NCBI GenBank assembly: GCA_947459935.1
Contig: CANHFN010000036.1
Span: 1 to 7,731, forward strand
DNA from: Actinomycetota bacterium
GTDB taxonomy: Bacteria; Actinomycetota; Actinomycetes; Nanopelagicales; Nanopelagicaceae
Reading direction: 5' to 3'
Length of the DNA stretch: 7,731 bases
Under the pieces are notes generated by a model. It saw nothing but the letters and a program-made list of their open reading frames with translations, was not told where the DNA came from and did not search any database. The position numbers and the translations under genes are program-made. This document shows, in pieces, positions 1 through 7,731 of the stretch (position 1 is the first letter of the stretch; every line of letters starts with the position of its first letter).

Positions 1-1
1 C

Positions 2-798
<797 letters not shown>

Positions 799-799
<1 letters not shown>

Positions 800-1485
800 T
801 GACCTTAGTTATGGTCGTCGATGACGACCAGGATCTCGCGGAGATGCTCGGCATTGTTTTAACCGGTGCCGGCATCGACGTGGATCTAGTAAGTCGTGGG
901 GATGAGGTTATGGATGTTTTCCGTAACAACCCACCAGATCTAGTTTTGTTGGATGTTATGTTGCCGGGCCTTGATGGAATCGAAGTATGTAAATTGATTC
1001 GCGCAGAATCAATGGTTCCGATCGTCATGCTTTCCGCAAAAGGTGACACCCAAGATGTTGTAAAAGGATTAGAAGCTGGCGCTGATGACTACATGGTAAA
1101 ACCATTTCGTCACCCATCCGAATTAATTGCAAGAATCCGAACACGTTTACGCCGAACAAATGCCGATGTTCTAGGGTTATTGACCATCGGAGATTTGGCA
1201 ATAGATGTTCAAGCACACCAGATTCTTCGTGCAGGTAAGCAAATTGCATTAACTCGCCTTGAGTTTGATCTGCTTGTTGCTTTGGCTAAAGAACCTGGTC
1301 GTGTATTTACTCGTGATGCTCTGCTGAGTGAGGTTTGGGGCTATCGCCATTCCACCGATACGCGATTAGTCAATGTTCACGTACAGCGTTTGCGTTCAAA
1401 AATCGAACATGATGCAGAACATCCTGAAATTGTTATCACCGTTAGAGGCGTCGGCTATAAAGCAGGAGTGATGGGCGGTTCCTAA
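799..1485 (+). CDS. mtrA: DNA-binding response regulator MtrA (OmpR/PhoB family)
   Basis: Response regulator of the MtrAB two-component system. In Actinobacteria it binds DNA upstream of cell-wall hydrolase, division and osmotic-response genes once phosphorylated by MtrB. The 228-residue protein matches MtrA length. The receiver domain (about 1-115) has the acidic pair D8/D9, phosphoacceptor D52 in LLDVMLPG, S79 and K101 in DDYMVKPF. The winged-helix output domain (about 128-226) contains LTRLEFDLLVALA, VFTRDALLSEVWGYRHSTDT, NVHVQRLRSKIE and the C-terminal VRGVGYKAG, all close to M. tuberculosis MtrA. The start at 799 overlaps the ahcY stop; an alternative ATG at 811 would trim the first four residues and seems less likely. 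mtrB follows after two bases. The usual tmk gene between sahH and mtrA is absent. Assignment is strong because both sequence and partner gene agree. Confidence 0.96.
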
Positions 1486-1487
1486 GA

Positions 1488-3038
1488 ATGAACCGGATTC
1501 TTTGGACAGCGCGTAACTCCCTTGCGCTCAAGGTAATTCTCTCCACGGTCATTCTTTCACTTGGTGTTGTTTGGATTACCGGATCAGCACTGAATTCACA
1601 GCTATCTAGCGGAATTAGGGAAGTGAACCTGAATTCGGCAATAGTTGAGGCACGATCCACTATTTTTACAGCGGATTATCGTTTCTTACTTGCCCAAGGC
1701 GAGGATGAAGCAATTGTTCAAAAAGTCGTTGATGATGTCATCAGTTCAGCAACAACAATTACCCTAAATGAAAATACACGTGAAGTTGTTTTCATTCGAA
1801 GCCCAAGTAACTCAATGGAAATTAATTATGAAGTAGCTTCTAATTATTTAGATCCATTGACTATTCCTGAGTCTTTGAGCGAGCGAGTTCGAAAGTCTGA
1901 AGACACGGTTTGGCAATACACGACTATGCGCTATCTGCAAGGAGTGAATGTTCCAGGACTAGCAATTGGGCAAAAAGTTCAAATCCCAAATGCCGGTCAA
2001 TATGAAATGTATATTGTTTTTTCTCTTGCAAATGAAGAGAAAACTTTGAATTTGATTCAAACCTATCTACTTATTGCAGGCTTTATTTTGCTAGTTCTAA
2101 TCACGATGATTACATGGGTTGTGCTACGGCAAGTAGTAAGGCCTGTGCGTGAAGCAGCTCGAATCGCAACTAAATTTACTTCAGGAGATTTCAGACAGAG
2201 AATGAAGGTAACTTCCCAAGATGAGATATCAAGGCTTGGTCATGCATTCAATGAAATGGCCCAGTCTCTGGAGCAGCAAATCGCACGTTTAGAGAATCTT
2301 TCAAGAGTTCAACAGCGTTTTGTCTCCGATGTTTCACATGAGCTGCGAACACCATTAACCACTTTGCGTATGGCTTCGGAAGTTATTTCTGACTCTAGAG
2401 AAGACTTTGATCCAATCGTAGCTCGGAGTACTGAGTTACTTGTGGCCCAGTTAGATCGCTTTGAGAGACTGCTTGAAGATTTACTTGAAGTATCGCGTTT
2501 TGATGCCGAGGTTGCAGTCCTAGAAGCAGTTGATTTTGATCTTGTGCAATTGGTTAATAGGTGTGTGGAAGACCTTGCCTTGGTTGCGAAAGAACGAAAA
2601 ACACAGATCTATGTGAAGACTGTTGAGCCGACAATCATGATTAAGGCTGATATTCGAAGAGTAGAGCGCATTTTGCGTAACCTTTTTGCCAACGCAATTG
2701 ATCACGCTGAAGAGACACAGATCGATGTGACCATTGTGGCAAGTGAGCGTGATGTTGCAGTTGGTGTACGAGATTACGGAATTGGCCTTGATGAAACTTC
2801 TTTGACGAGAGTTTTCGATCGCTTCTGGCGAGCCGATCCATCTCGAGCTCGCACACGAGGTGGAACTGGTCTAGGGCTGTCAATTGCACTAGAAGATGCT
2901 CGCTTACATAATGGAGAACTTGAGGCATGGGGTCGCCCAGGGCGAGGTGCGCACTTTGTAGTTACTTTGCCTAGAAAAACTTGGGAGTCAATTGAAGGTC
3001 GATTGATTTCACTACAACCGGAAGATTACAAAGCTTAA
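1488..3038 (+). CDS. mtrB: Sensor histidine kinase MtrB
   Basis: Membrane sensor kinase that phosphorylates MtrA. The 516-residue protein has a first membrane segment at about 16-36, an extracytoplasmic domain of roughly 155 residues, and a second membrane segment at about 193-213. A HAMP linker (about 214-268) follows, then the HisKA domain with phosphoacceptor H284 in VSHELRTPL. The ATPase domain shows the N box (N398, N402), G1 box DYGIG (429-433), F box FDRFWRADPSR and G2 box RGGTGLGLSI from R457. All catalytic motifs are intact. It is somewhat shorter than M. tuberculosis MtrB (about 567 residues). The start is two bases after the mtrA stop with no ribosome site at normal distance (AGGAG at 1464-1468 is 19 bases away), so translation probably depends on mtrA. 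The lipoprotein gene lpqB, which usually follows and modulates MtrAB, is not here. Confidence 0.95.
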   Translation: MNRILWTARNSLALKVILSTVILSLGVVWITGSALNSQLSSGIREVNLNSAIVEARSTIFTADYRFLLAQGEDEAIVQKVVDDVISSATTITLNENTREVVFIRSPSNSMEINYEVASNYLDPLTIPESLSERVRKSEDTVWQYTTMRYLQGVNVPGLAIGQKVQIPNAGQYEMYIVFSLANEEKTLNLIQTYLLIAGFILLVLITMITWVVLRQVVRPVREAARIATKFTSGDFRQRMKVTSQDEISRLGHAFNEMAQSLEQQIARLENLSRVQQRFVSDVSHELRTPLTTLRMASEVISDSREDFDPIVARSTELLVAQLDRFERLLEDLLEVSRFDAEVAVLEAVDFDLVQLVNRCVEDLALVAKERKTQIYVKTVEPTIMIKADIRRVERILRNLFANAIDHAEETQIDVTIVASERDVAVGVRDYGIGLDETSLTRVFDRFWRADPSRARTRGGTGLGLSIALEDARLHNGELEAWGRPGRGAHFVVTLPRKTWESIEGRLISLQPEDYKA

Positions 3039-3081
3039 TTTCCACACAATTCAAGAAGGAAAATACAGAGAATAGATATCT

Positions 3082-3085
3082 GAGG
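3082..3085 (+). promoter_or_regulatory. Ribosome binding site for the comF-like gene
   Basis: GAGG lies 11 bases before the ATG at 3097. An in-frame TAG at 3073-3075 and the absence of another start codon after it support 3097 as the start. The rest of the 58-bp mtrB-comF gap (3039-3096) is AT-rich; I see no terminator or lpqB remnant in it. Confidence 0.45.
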
Positions 3086-3096
3086 ATTATTCCCTC

Positions 3097-3741
3097 ATGC
3101 ATATTTTCTCTGAACTATCTCAACTAGTTTTCCCAACTAGGTGCTATGGATGTAACGCATTGGGGATAGAGATTTGTACACAATGCCGCCGTGAATGGAT
3201 TCCGCATTACTACAAGACCCACATCACTTCCCTTAATGTTCATTCGGCACTGGCATATACGCCAATGGCTTCTAAAATCATTCTTGCTTCCAAAGAGAAT
3301 GGCTTACAAGGCGCTGATGATTTGTTGGTAGAAGCGGTTATTCATGTTTTGAATAAAGCTCGATTGGACCAAGGTTATTTCACATTAATTCCAGTTCCAT
3401 CAAGCAAGCAGTCGCAAAGACGACGTGGTCGCAGTTTCATAGTTGATTTAACAAAGACAATCTCACAAAACACCGGAATCAGATTAAATGACTGCCTTCA
3501 GGTGTCACGACGAGTGTCAGATCAAAGTGGGCTGACTAGAGTGCAACGCATCACAAATATGCGCGGAGCTTTTTCTTTGAAATCCGGAGCAATACTTCGG
3601 GGTGATGCGATTCTTATAGATGATGTCGTCACGACTGGCGCAACCCTTGAGGAGGCGGCCAGGGCCCTGAATTCGCAGGGTTTTCATGCCTTTGGCTCAG
3701 TTTGCGCGGTTACCGCCTGTGTGGCTCAACCTCTACGATAA
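3097..3741 (+). CDS. comF: ComF-family phosphoribosyltransferase-like protein
   Basis: Predicted soluble protein of 214 residues. The N-terminal part has two CxxC pairs (C16/C19 and C27/C30, in CYGC and CTQC), as in the zinc-ribbon region of ComF/GntX proteins. The C-terminal half is a type I phosphoribosyltransferase fold with the PRPP-binding signature DDVVTTGAT at 175-183, preceded by hydrophobic AILI, and an upstream QRRRGRSF segment typical of the family. ComF proteins in naturally competent bacteria help handle incoming single-stranded DNA, and some relatives have been linked to nucleotide metabolism. The substrate here cannot be read from the sequence. The position between mtrAB and secA matches the comF-like gene of mycobacteria (Rv3242c). 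Family assignment is firm; a role in DNA uptake is only inference, as no other competence gene is visible. Confidence 0.9.
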   Translation: MHIFSELSQLVFPTRCYGCNALGIEICTQCRREWIPHYYKTHITSLNVHSALAYTPMASKIILASKENGLQGADDLLVEAVIHVLNKARLDQGYFTLIPVPSSKQSQRRRGRSFIVDLTKTISQNTGIRLNDCLQVSRRVSDQSGLTRVQRITNMRGAFSLKSGAILRGDAILIDDVVTTGATLEEAARALNSQGFHAFGSVCAVTACVAQPLR

Positions 3742-3752
3742 GGGGGTGAAAA

Positions 3753-3769
3753 GGCATCCATAGGGAGCC
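3753..3769 (+). other. Small hairpin upstream of secA
   Basis: GGCATCC (3753-3759) can pair with GGGAGCC (3763-3769) across a 3-base ATA loop, with one A-A mismatch and one G-U pair. The right arm contains the GGGAG ribosome-site candidate of the mini-ORF at 3773. There is no T-run after it, so it is not a Rho-independent terminator. Regulatory meaning is speculative. Confidence 0.3.
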
Positions 3770-3772
3770 GCG

Positions 3773-3805
3773 ATGAGAGGTAAGAATCAATGCCAGCATT
3801 TGTAG
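3773..3805 (+). CDS. Possible ten-codon leader ORF overlapping the secA start
   Basis: An ATG at 3773 opens a ten-codon frame ([10 protein letters not shown]) ending in TAG at 3803-3805. It overlaps the secA start at 3790 in a different reading frame. GGGAG at 3763-3767 stands five bases before it, a good ribosome-site spacing. Translation would cover the AGAGG site of secA, so it could couple or interfere with secA initiation. It has no resemblance to SecM or any leader peptide I recognise, and a frame this short can arise by chance. Confidence 0.2.
   Translation: MRGKNQCQHL
3776..3780 (+). promoter_or_regulatory. Ribosome binding site for secA
   Basis: AGAGG stands nine bases before the ATG at 3790. 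That start gives the usual SecA N-terminus ([14 protein letters not shown]), so site and start agree. Confidence 0.6.
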
Positions 3806-6465
3806 ACAAGATTTTGCGTGCAGGCGAAGGGCGAATCCTTCGCGAGCTGAGCAAGGTCGTTGCCTTAGTTAATGCTCAAGAAGCTCGTTTTGTAGAGATG
3901 TCTGATTCTGACTTGCGCAATCAAACTATTGTTTTCAAAGATCGTCTTGCCAAAGGTGAAACTCTTGATGATTTGCTGCCTGAGGCATTTGCAGTTGTGC
4001 GCGAAGCAGCCAAAAGAACACTTGGTCAGCGTCATTACGATGTACAAATAATGGGTGGTGCGGCACTTCACAAAGGAAACATTGCAGAAATGCGAACTGG
4101 TGAAGGTAAGACGTTGGTATCTACTCTTCCTTCATATCTCAACGCCCTTGCAGGTCGAGGCGTCCACGTTGTAACAACCAATGATTATTTGGCAGAACGC
4201 GATAGCGAATGGATGGGTCGTGTTCACCGTTTTCTTGGCCTAAAGGTTGATGTAATTCTTGCAAATATGTCACCAGCAGAACGTCGGAATGCTTATCATG
4301 CTGACATCACCTATGGCACAAATAATGAATTTGGATTTGATTACCTTCGCGACAACATGGCTACATCCCTTGAAGAGTGTGTTCAACGCGAACACTTCTT
4401 TGCAGTGGTGGACGAAGTTGACTCGATTTTGATTGATGAGGCTCGTACGCCTTTGATCATTAGTGGACCAGCAGATAAGCCAACTAAGTGGTACGTAGAG
4501 TTTGCTAACCTTGTTAAGAATTTGCAGCGAGATGTCCACTATGAAGTAGATGAAAAGAAAAAGACTTGCGGCATTATTGAAGATGGTGTGACTAAAGTCG
4601 AAGAAATGCTCAAGATCGAGAATCTTTATGAGGCTGCCAACACGCCAATGATTGGATATCTCAACAACGCAATCCGTGCCAAGGAACTGTTTAAGCGCGA
4701 TAAAGACTATGTCGTTATGAATGGTGAGTTGTTAATTGTTGATGAGCACACTGGGCGCATGCTCTCCGGTAGACGCTATAGCGAAGGCTTGCATCAGGCG
4801 CTTGAAGCCAAAGAACGTATTGAAATTCAGGATGAAAATCAGACGCTAGCCACAATCACATTGCAGAACTATTTCCGCTTGTATTCAAAATTGTCCGGTA
4901 TGACAGGTACGGCTGCTACAGAAGCTGCAGAGTTTCAGCAGATCTATAAGCTTGGTGTGGTACCGATTCCAACAAATCGCGAAATGCAACGCATCGATTC
5001 CCCTGATTTGGTTTACAAAACTGAAGTTGGAAAATTTGTTGCTGTAACTGCGGACATTGTTGAACGTCACCGCAAGGGACAGCCCGTGTTGGTCGGTACG
5101 GTTAGTGTTGAAAAATCTGAAGAACTATCTGCTTTCTTGCTCAAATCAGGTGTCCCACATGAAGTGCTCAATGCTAAGCATCACGAACGAGAAGCAGCAA
5201 TCATCGCGCGCGCAGGTGTTCGTGGAGCAGTAACGGTTGCCACCAACATGGCTGGTCGAGGCACTGACATCATGCTTGGTGGAAATCCTGAGTTCATGGC
5301 AGATTTTGAATTACAACGTCGAGGAATTTCTCCTGTCGATAATGCAGATGAGTATGAAAAAGAATGGCCAGCAGAGATCGCACGCCAAAAAGCAGCAGTC
5401 GAAAAGGGCCATGAAGAGGTAGTTGCTCTCGGAGGCTTATATGTTCTTGGAACAGAGCGCCACGAATCTCGTCGTATTGATAATCAGTTACGCGGTCGTT
5501 CAGGTCGTCAAGGCGATCCCGGTGAATCTCGTTTCTATCTTTCATTACAAGATGACCTAATGCGCCGCTTTAACTCAGGATTGGTTGAGCGTTTCTTAAC
5601 TGCCGCTGGTCTTCCAGAAGATGCACCTATTGAATCTAAAATGGTCTCAAATGCAATCCGCTCGGCTCAAACACAGGTTGAAGCCCAGAACTTTGAGATG
5701 CGTAAAAATGTCTTGAAGTACGACGATGTTATGAATCGCCAGCGCACCGTGATTTATGGCGAACGACGTGATGTGCTTGAAGGTGCAGACATTAAGGATC
5801 AACTAGCTGGATTTATGTCAGACACCTTGTCAGCCTATGTGGATGCAGCAACAGCTAATGGTTATGCCGAAGATTGGGATTTGGAAACACTTTTTGCTGC
5901 TGTAGGAGCGATTTATCCAATCTCATTTACGATCGATCAATTAGTTGCTGAGGTTGGTTCACTGCAGGGATTAGATGAAGAGTTCCTGAAGGCGCGTATC
6001 ATTGAAGATTGTGAAGCAGCATATGCAAAACGTGAAGCCATTTATGGTGATCAAGCAATGCGCGAAGCCGAACGCCATGTTTTGCTATTTGTGCTTGATC
6101 GTAAATGGCGTGAGCATTTGTATGAAATGGATTATCTGCAAGAGGGTATTGGGTTACGTGCTATGGCACAACGTGATCCACTTGTTGAATATCAAAAAGA
6201 AGGCTTTGATCTTTTTGCAGCCATGATGGATGCAATTAAAGAAGAGATCGCTGGCTTGCTCTTTAAAATTGAAATAATCGTTGAGAGTGCCGACAAGAAA
6301 GTAATTGTTCCTGGACTTGAGGTCAAAAAGGTTCCTACAACAGGATTGAATTACACAGCACCAGATGAGTCAGGTGCTCGCACTACTGGAGAAGTCTCTC
6401 GTAACGCACCTTGCCCATGTGGATCAGGCAAGAAATACAAGCGTTGCCATGGTGGAGCGTCTTAA
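3790..6465 (+). CDS. secA: Preprotein translocase ATPase SecA
   Basis: ATP-driven motor that pushes unfolded preproteins through SecYEG at the cytoplasmic membrane; essential housekeeping export. The 891 residues begin with the expected DKILRAGEG helix. The first nucleotide-binding domain carries Walker A MRTGEGKT (101-108, K107) and Walker B VVDEVDS (206-212). The preprotein cross-linking domain lies in between and after (about 220-370). The second motor domain holds [16 protein letters not shown] (from 483) and the arginine-finger motif [12 protein letters not shown] (567-578). Helical scaffold and wing regions follow. The C-terminus is a complete SEC-C zinc site: C875, C877, C886 and H887 in [13 protein letters not shown]. 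This is the SecA1-type housekeeping copy judging by position after mtrAB-comF; the linker before the zinc site is short, which fits a length below the 949 residues of M. tuberculosis SecA1. The hpf gene that usually precedes secA in this order is absent. Confidence 0.98.
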   Translation: MPAFVDKILRAGEGRILRELSKVVALVNAQEARFVEMSDSDLRNQTIVFKDRLAKGETLDDLLPEAFAVVREAAKRTLGQRHYDVQIMGGAALHKGNIAEMRTGEGKTLVSTLPSYLNALAGRGVHVVTTNDYLAERDSEWMGRVHRFLGLKVDVILANMSPAERRNAYHADITYGTNNEFGFDYLRDNMATSLEECVQREHFFAVVDEVDSILIDEARTPLIISGPADKPTKWYVEFANLVKNLQRDVHYEVDEKKKTCGIIEDGVTKVEEMLKIENLYEAANTPMIGYLNNAIRAKELFKRDKDYVVMNGELLIVDEHTGRMLSGRRYSEGLHQALEAKERIEIQDENQTLATITLQNYFRLYSKLSGMTGTAATEAAEFQQIYKLGVVPIPTNREMQRIDSPDLVYKTEVGKFVAVTADIVERHRKGQPVLVGTVSVEKSEELSAFLLKSGVPHEVLNAKHHEREAAIIARAGVRGAVTVATNMAGRGTDIMLGGNPEFMADFELQRRGISPVDNADEYEKEWPAEIARQKAAVEKGHEEVVALGGLYVLGTERHESRRIDNQLRGRSGRQGDPGESRFYLSLQDDLMRRFNSGLVERFLTAAGLPEDAPIESKMVSNAIRSAQTQVEAQNFEMRKNVLKYDDVMNRQRTVIYGERRDVLEGADIKDQLAGFMSDTLSAYVDAATANGYAEDWDLETLFAAVGAIYPISFTIDQLVAEVGSLQGLDEEFLKARIIEDCEAAYAKREAIYGDQAMREAERHVLLFVLDRKWREHLYEMDYLQEGIGLRAMAQRDPLVEYQKEGFDLFAAMMDAIKEEIAGLLFKIEIIVESADKKVIVPGLEVKKVPTTGLNYTAPDESGARTTGEVSRNAPCPCGSGKKYKRCHGGAS

Positions 6466-6480
6466 CTCAAAGAAGAGTTA
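6463..6480. terminator. Inverted repeat at the secA / DUF6459 convergence, possible weak bidirectional terminator
   Basis: TAACTC (6463-6468) and GAGTTA (6475-6480) form a perfect 6-bp stem with a 6-base loop. It begins at the secA stop codon and extends into the last codons of the opposing gene. The loop AAAGAA and lack of a T-run on either strand argue against a strong Rho-independent terminator. The position between convergent genes is the main support. Confidence 0.3.
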
Positions 6481-6994
6481 GCGCTGTACACAACCAACGT
6501 TTATCTAAACCCTCGAATCTGATTGCAACAACACGCAATCTATCTCCATATCGAATGGTTATTGCTGACTCGCAGATTCCATCTAGCGGTTGTGTGAGCT
6601 TTATCTTCCTAATCTTTCCAAGCATTTTCTGTTGACCAGCCGTTCTTTGGATATCAGCAAAAATCAGGTGATGACACATGGCCTGCACTTGGGAAGCAGA
6701 TCTGCGTCCAGCCCAAATTTCAAGAACATTGTGCATGAAGTGTGAGATTAACTCTGTAATGTCAGGTAGATCTTCAGCTGAGGTTGGTTCTGGTGCAAAC
6801 TCGGGGTCGTATTCTTCGCCAAATGTTGACGGGGCTAAGTAGAGTCTGGATTTTTTGGGAGGAGAAGCAGGTACTTCTGGGCGAAACATCTCTAGTACTA
6901 GGTGTTGCCAATCTTCATCAGGATCACTTGAAATGGGGATTAAGTCAACATTTGTAAATGATGGTGGCTGGTCGTACTTGATTTCTGTAGTCAT
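6467..6994 (-). CDS. Rv3235-family (DUF6459) protein of unknown function
   Basis: A 175-residue protein with no signal peptide or membrane segment. The N-terminal part (about 1-75) is acidic and proline-rich, probably disordered. The C-terminal part is the conserved domain: LEIWAGRRSASQV at 91-103, then a strand-rich stretch KIRKIKLTQPLDG (127-139) through RLRVVAIRFEG to RWLCTAL (166-172). The pattern of AGRR, a basic strand, a mid-domain P-x-DG and a closing RW-C-TAL is that of actinobacterial Rv3235-like proteins. In M. tuberculosis Rv3235 lies a few genes from secA1, consistent with this position. The function is not known. It converges on secA with a single base (6466) between the stop codons and is divergent from the SAF-domain gene. 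AAGAG lies seven bases before its ATG as a weak ribosome site. Family call is by recalled motif, so fairly but not fully sure. Confidence 0.85.
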   Translation of the reverse strand: MTTEIKYDQPPSFTNVDLIPISSDPDEDWQHLVLEMFRPEVPASPPKKSRLYLAPSTFGEEYDPEFAPEPTSAEDLPDITELISHFMHNVLEIWAGRRSASQVQAMCHHLIFADIQRTAGQQKMLGKIRKIKLTQPLDGICESAITIRYGDRLRVVAIRFEGLDKRWLCTALTLL

Positions 6995-7054
6995 GAGCTG
7001 ACTCTTACTTTACTTTCGTGCGAGCAACTCAGGCGTATGAATGAATCCTTGCCG

Positions 7055-7064
7055 TACTTAAGTA
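7055..7064. promoter_or_regulatory. 10-bp perfect palindrome, operator candidate
   Basis: TACTTAAGTA is its own reverse complement and forms part of the left arm of the larger inverted repeat. A related GACTTGGGTA occurs at 7102-7111, 47 bp to the right, so the two could be a strong and a weak site for one dimeric regulator. No known regulator consensus is recognised. Confidence 0.35.
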
Positions 7065-7068
7065 TCAC

Positions 7069-7077
7069 TGTGGATAA
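7069..7077 (-). other. DnaA-box sequence between divergent genes
   Basis: TGTGGATAA on the + strand is TTATCCACA on the - strand, a perfect match to the DnaA-box consensus. It is single, so this is not an origin. It could be a regulatory or titration site, or chance. Confidence 0.4.
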
Positions 7078-7116
7078 AGTGCAGGCTATTGTCTCTAATC
7101 AGACTTGGGTACGGCT

Positions 7117-7716
7117 ATGAACCTAAAAAGGAAAACCAGCTCAACACGTCTGCCATTAGCAATTACTCTTATTGTTGCCTCTTTCGTATCGGCCTTTTTT
7201 ATTGCTACTTTCTCCAATAGAGGTGCTGACTACTGGGTTATTAATCTCCCTATATCACCAGGTCATCAAATCACTTCCACCGATGTGTCATTAGCACATA
7301 TGAATTTAGATGCAAGTGCACAGTTCTATCTAAGTTATGAAACCGATCCCATTGGAATGGTTGCTACACGGATTATCAACCCTGGGGAAATTCTTGGAAT
7401 CGGCGATGTGACTTCTGAAATAAATGCGATGTCAACAAGTGCAGTTCCAATCAGTGTTCGATCGGTTGACTTTGCTGCAGGTCTATTTGTTGGTGAATTC
7501 ATTGATATTTACTGGGTCCTAGACACGCAAAGTGGTGATAGTTCATTGGATCCAATCCTCATTCTTGGGGGAGTGACTCTTTTAAGTGTTGACGATGGGG
7601 GTAATAATTTTGGAAGTGATATTGGATTATCTGTAGCAGTTGAAGAAACACAGGTATTGCGGCTCTTAAGTGCAACAACGCTAGGACGTTTAGTAGTAAT
7701 CCGATCTCATGTCTGA
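7117..7716 (+). CDS. Membrane-anchored SAF-domain protein, CpaB-like
   Basis: A 199-residue protein with a positively charged N-terminus (KRK at 4-6) and one membrane segment at about 12-32, predicting export of the rest. Residues about 40-103 read as a SAF domain: YWVINLPISPGHQITSTDVSL, then GMVATRIINPGEILGIGDV. A CpaB/RcpC-like beta-rich part follows. CpaB proteins assist Flp/Tad pilus assembly, but SAF domains also occur in antifreeze-like and flagellar FlgA proteins, so the role is not fixed. ATG 7117 is chosen over TTG 7105 because GGG at 7107-7109 is a weak ribosome site seven bases upstream and nothing suitable precedes the TTG. TAAAGT at 7075-7080 could be a -10 element without a convincing -35. 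Its 3' end overlaps the next gene by eight bases. Confidence 0.75.
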   Translation: MNLKRKTSSTRLPLAITLIVASFVSAFFIATFSNRGADYWVINLPISPGHQITSTDVSLAHMNLDASAQFYLSYETDPIGMVATRIINPGEILGIGDVTSEINAMSTSAVPISVRSVDFAAGLFVGEFIDIYWVLDTQSGDSSLDPILILGGVTLLSVDDGGNNFGSDIGLSVAVEETQVLRLLSATTLGRLVVIRSHV

Positions 7717-7731
7717 GCTCGAGCTACCAAC
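7709..7731 (+). CDS. Start of an unidentified gene running off the window
   Basis: An ATG at 7709 opens a frame (MSELELP) still open at the window end. It overlaps the last eight bases of the SAF-domain gene in another frame, a normal arrangement for coupled operon genes. Only seven full codons are visible, so no product can be named. If the SAF gene belongs to a Tad-type cluster, an ATPase such as a CpaE- or CpaF-like protein would be a likely neighbour, but nothing here shows that. Confidence 0.4.

Larger units (their letters stand above)
7051..7115. repeat. 13-bp imperfect inverted repeat in the divergent region
   Basis: GCCGTACTTAAGT (7051-7063) and ACTTGGGTACGGC (7103-7115) are inverted copies matching at 11 of 13 positions; in RNA the two differences become G-U pairs, giving an unbroken 13-bp stem. 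The 39 bases between hold a DnaA-box sequence. The right arm ends two bases before the SAF-gene ATG at 7117. Whether it works as an operator pair or an RNA structure is unknown. Confidence 0.6.

Noticed and set aside
2328..2343. Partial parS-like sequence (TGTTTCAC followed by ATGA)
   Set aside because: Only 11 of 16 positions match the parS consensus, and the stretch encodes the invariant MtrB VSHEL motif, which explains it.
3746..3763. Five-codon GTG frame (MKRHP, stop TAG) before secA
   Set aside because: Too short, no ribosome site at usable distance, and no feature beyond chance.
5294..5545. Minus-strand open frame of 83 codons inside secA
   Set aside because: It lies fully opposite a highly conserved coding region, has no recognisable family and no ribosome site I can support; the same applies to the other antisense frames in ahcY, mtrA, mtrB and secA.
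6411..6635. Plus-strand 74-codon frame spanning the secA end and the DUF6459 gene
   Set aside because: It reads out of frame through the secA zinc motif and antisense to a recognised protein; product looks random.
7105..7116. TTG at 7105 as the start of the SAF-domain gene
   Set aside because: No ribosome site precedes it, it adds only four residues, and the ATG at 7117 has at least a weak GGG site and a typical charged start.

Overview
The window is a compact piece of an actinobacterial chromosome. All five genes from base 1 to 6465 lie on the + strand: the end of S-adenosylhomocysteine hydrolase (ahcY), the MtrA/MtrB two-component system, a ComF-type phosphoribosyltransferase, and the translocase ATPase SecA. 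This is the order known from Mycobacterium tuberculosis (sahH-tmk-mtrA-mtrB-lpqB-...-comF-like-hpf-secA1), with tmk, lpqB and hpf missing. The DNA is visibly AT-richer than in most Actinobacteria and the gaps are very short. A small, low-GC, streamlined actinobacterium fits, for example the freshwater acI/Nanopelagicales lineage. That assignment is an inference from gene order, composition and compactness, not from a marker gene.

Layout: ahcY (5' end outside the window) shares one base with mtrA, and mtrB starts two bases after mtrA, so the first three genes look translationally coupled. A 58-bp gap leads to comF and a 48-bp gap to secA. The secA gap holds a small hairpin and a ten-codon mini-ORF that overlaps the secA start. 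A - strand gene of the Rv3235/DUF6459 family converges on secA with one base between the stop codons. A 122-bp divergent region then separates it from a + strand gene for a membrane-anchored SAF-domain protein (CpaB-like). The start of another gene overlaps the end of the SAF gene and runs off the window.

Functionally, MtrB senses envelope state and phosphorylates MtrA, which in relatives controls cell-wall and division genes. SecA drives protein export through SecYEG. AhcY clears S-adenosylhomocysteine after methylation. The SAF protein may belong to a Tad/Flp pilus or related surface apparatus whose other genes would lie beyond the right edge.

I found no mobile element, CRISPR array, tRNA, rRNA or defence system, and no clearly new multi-gene system. 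The least explained part is the divergent region 6995-7116. It holds a 13-bp imperfect inverted repeat ending two bases before the SAF gene's start codon, and this encloses a perfect-consensus DnaA box.
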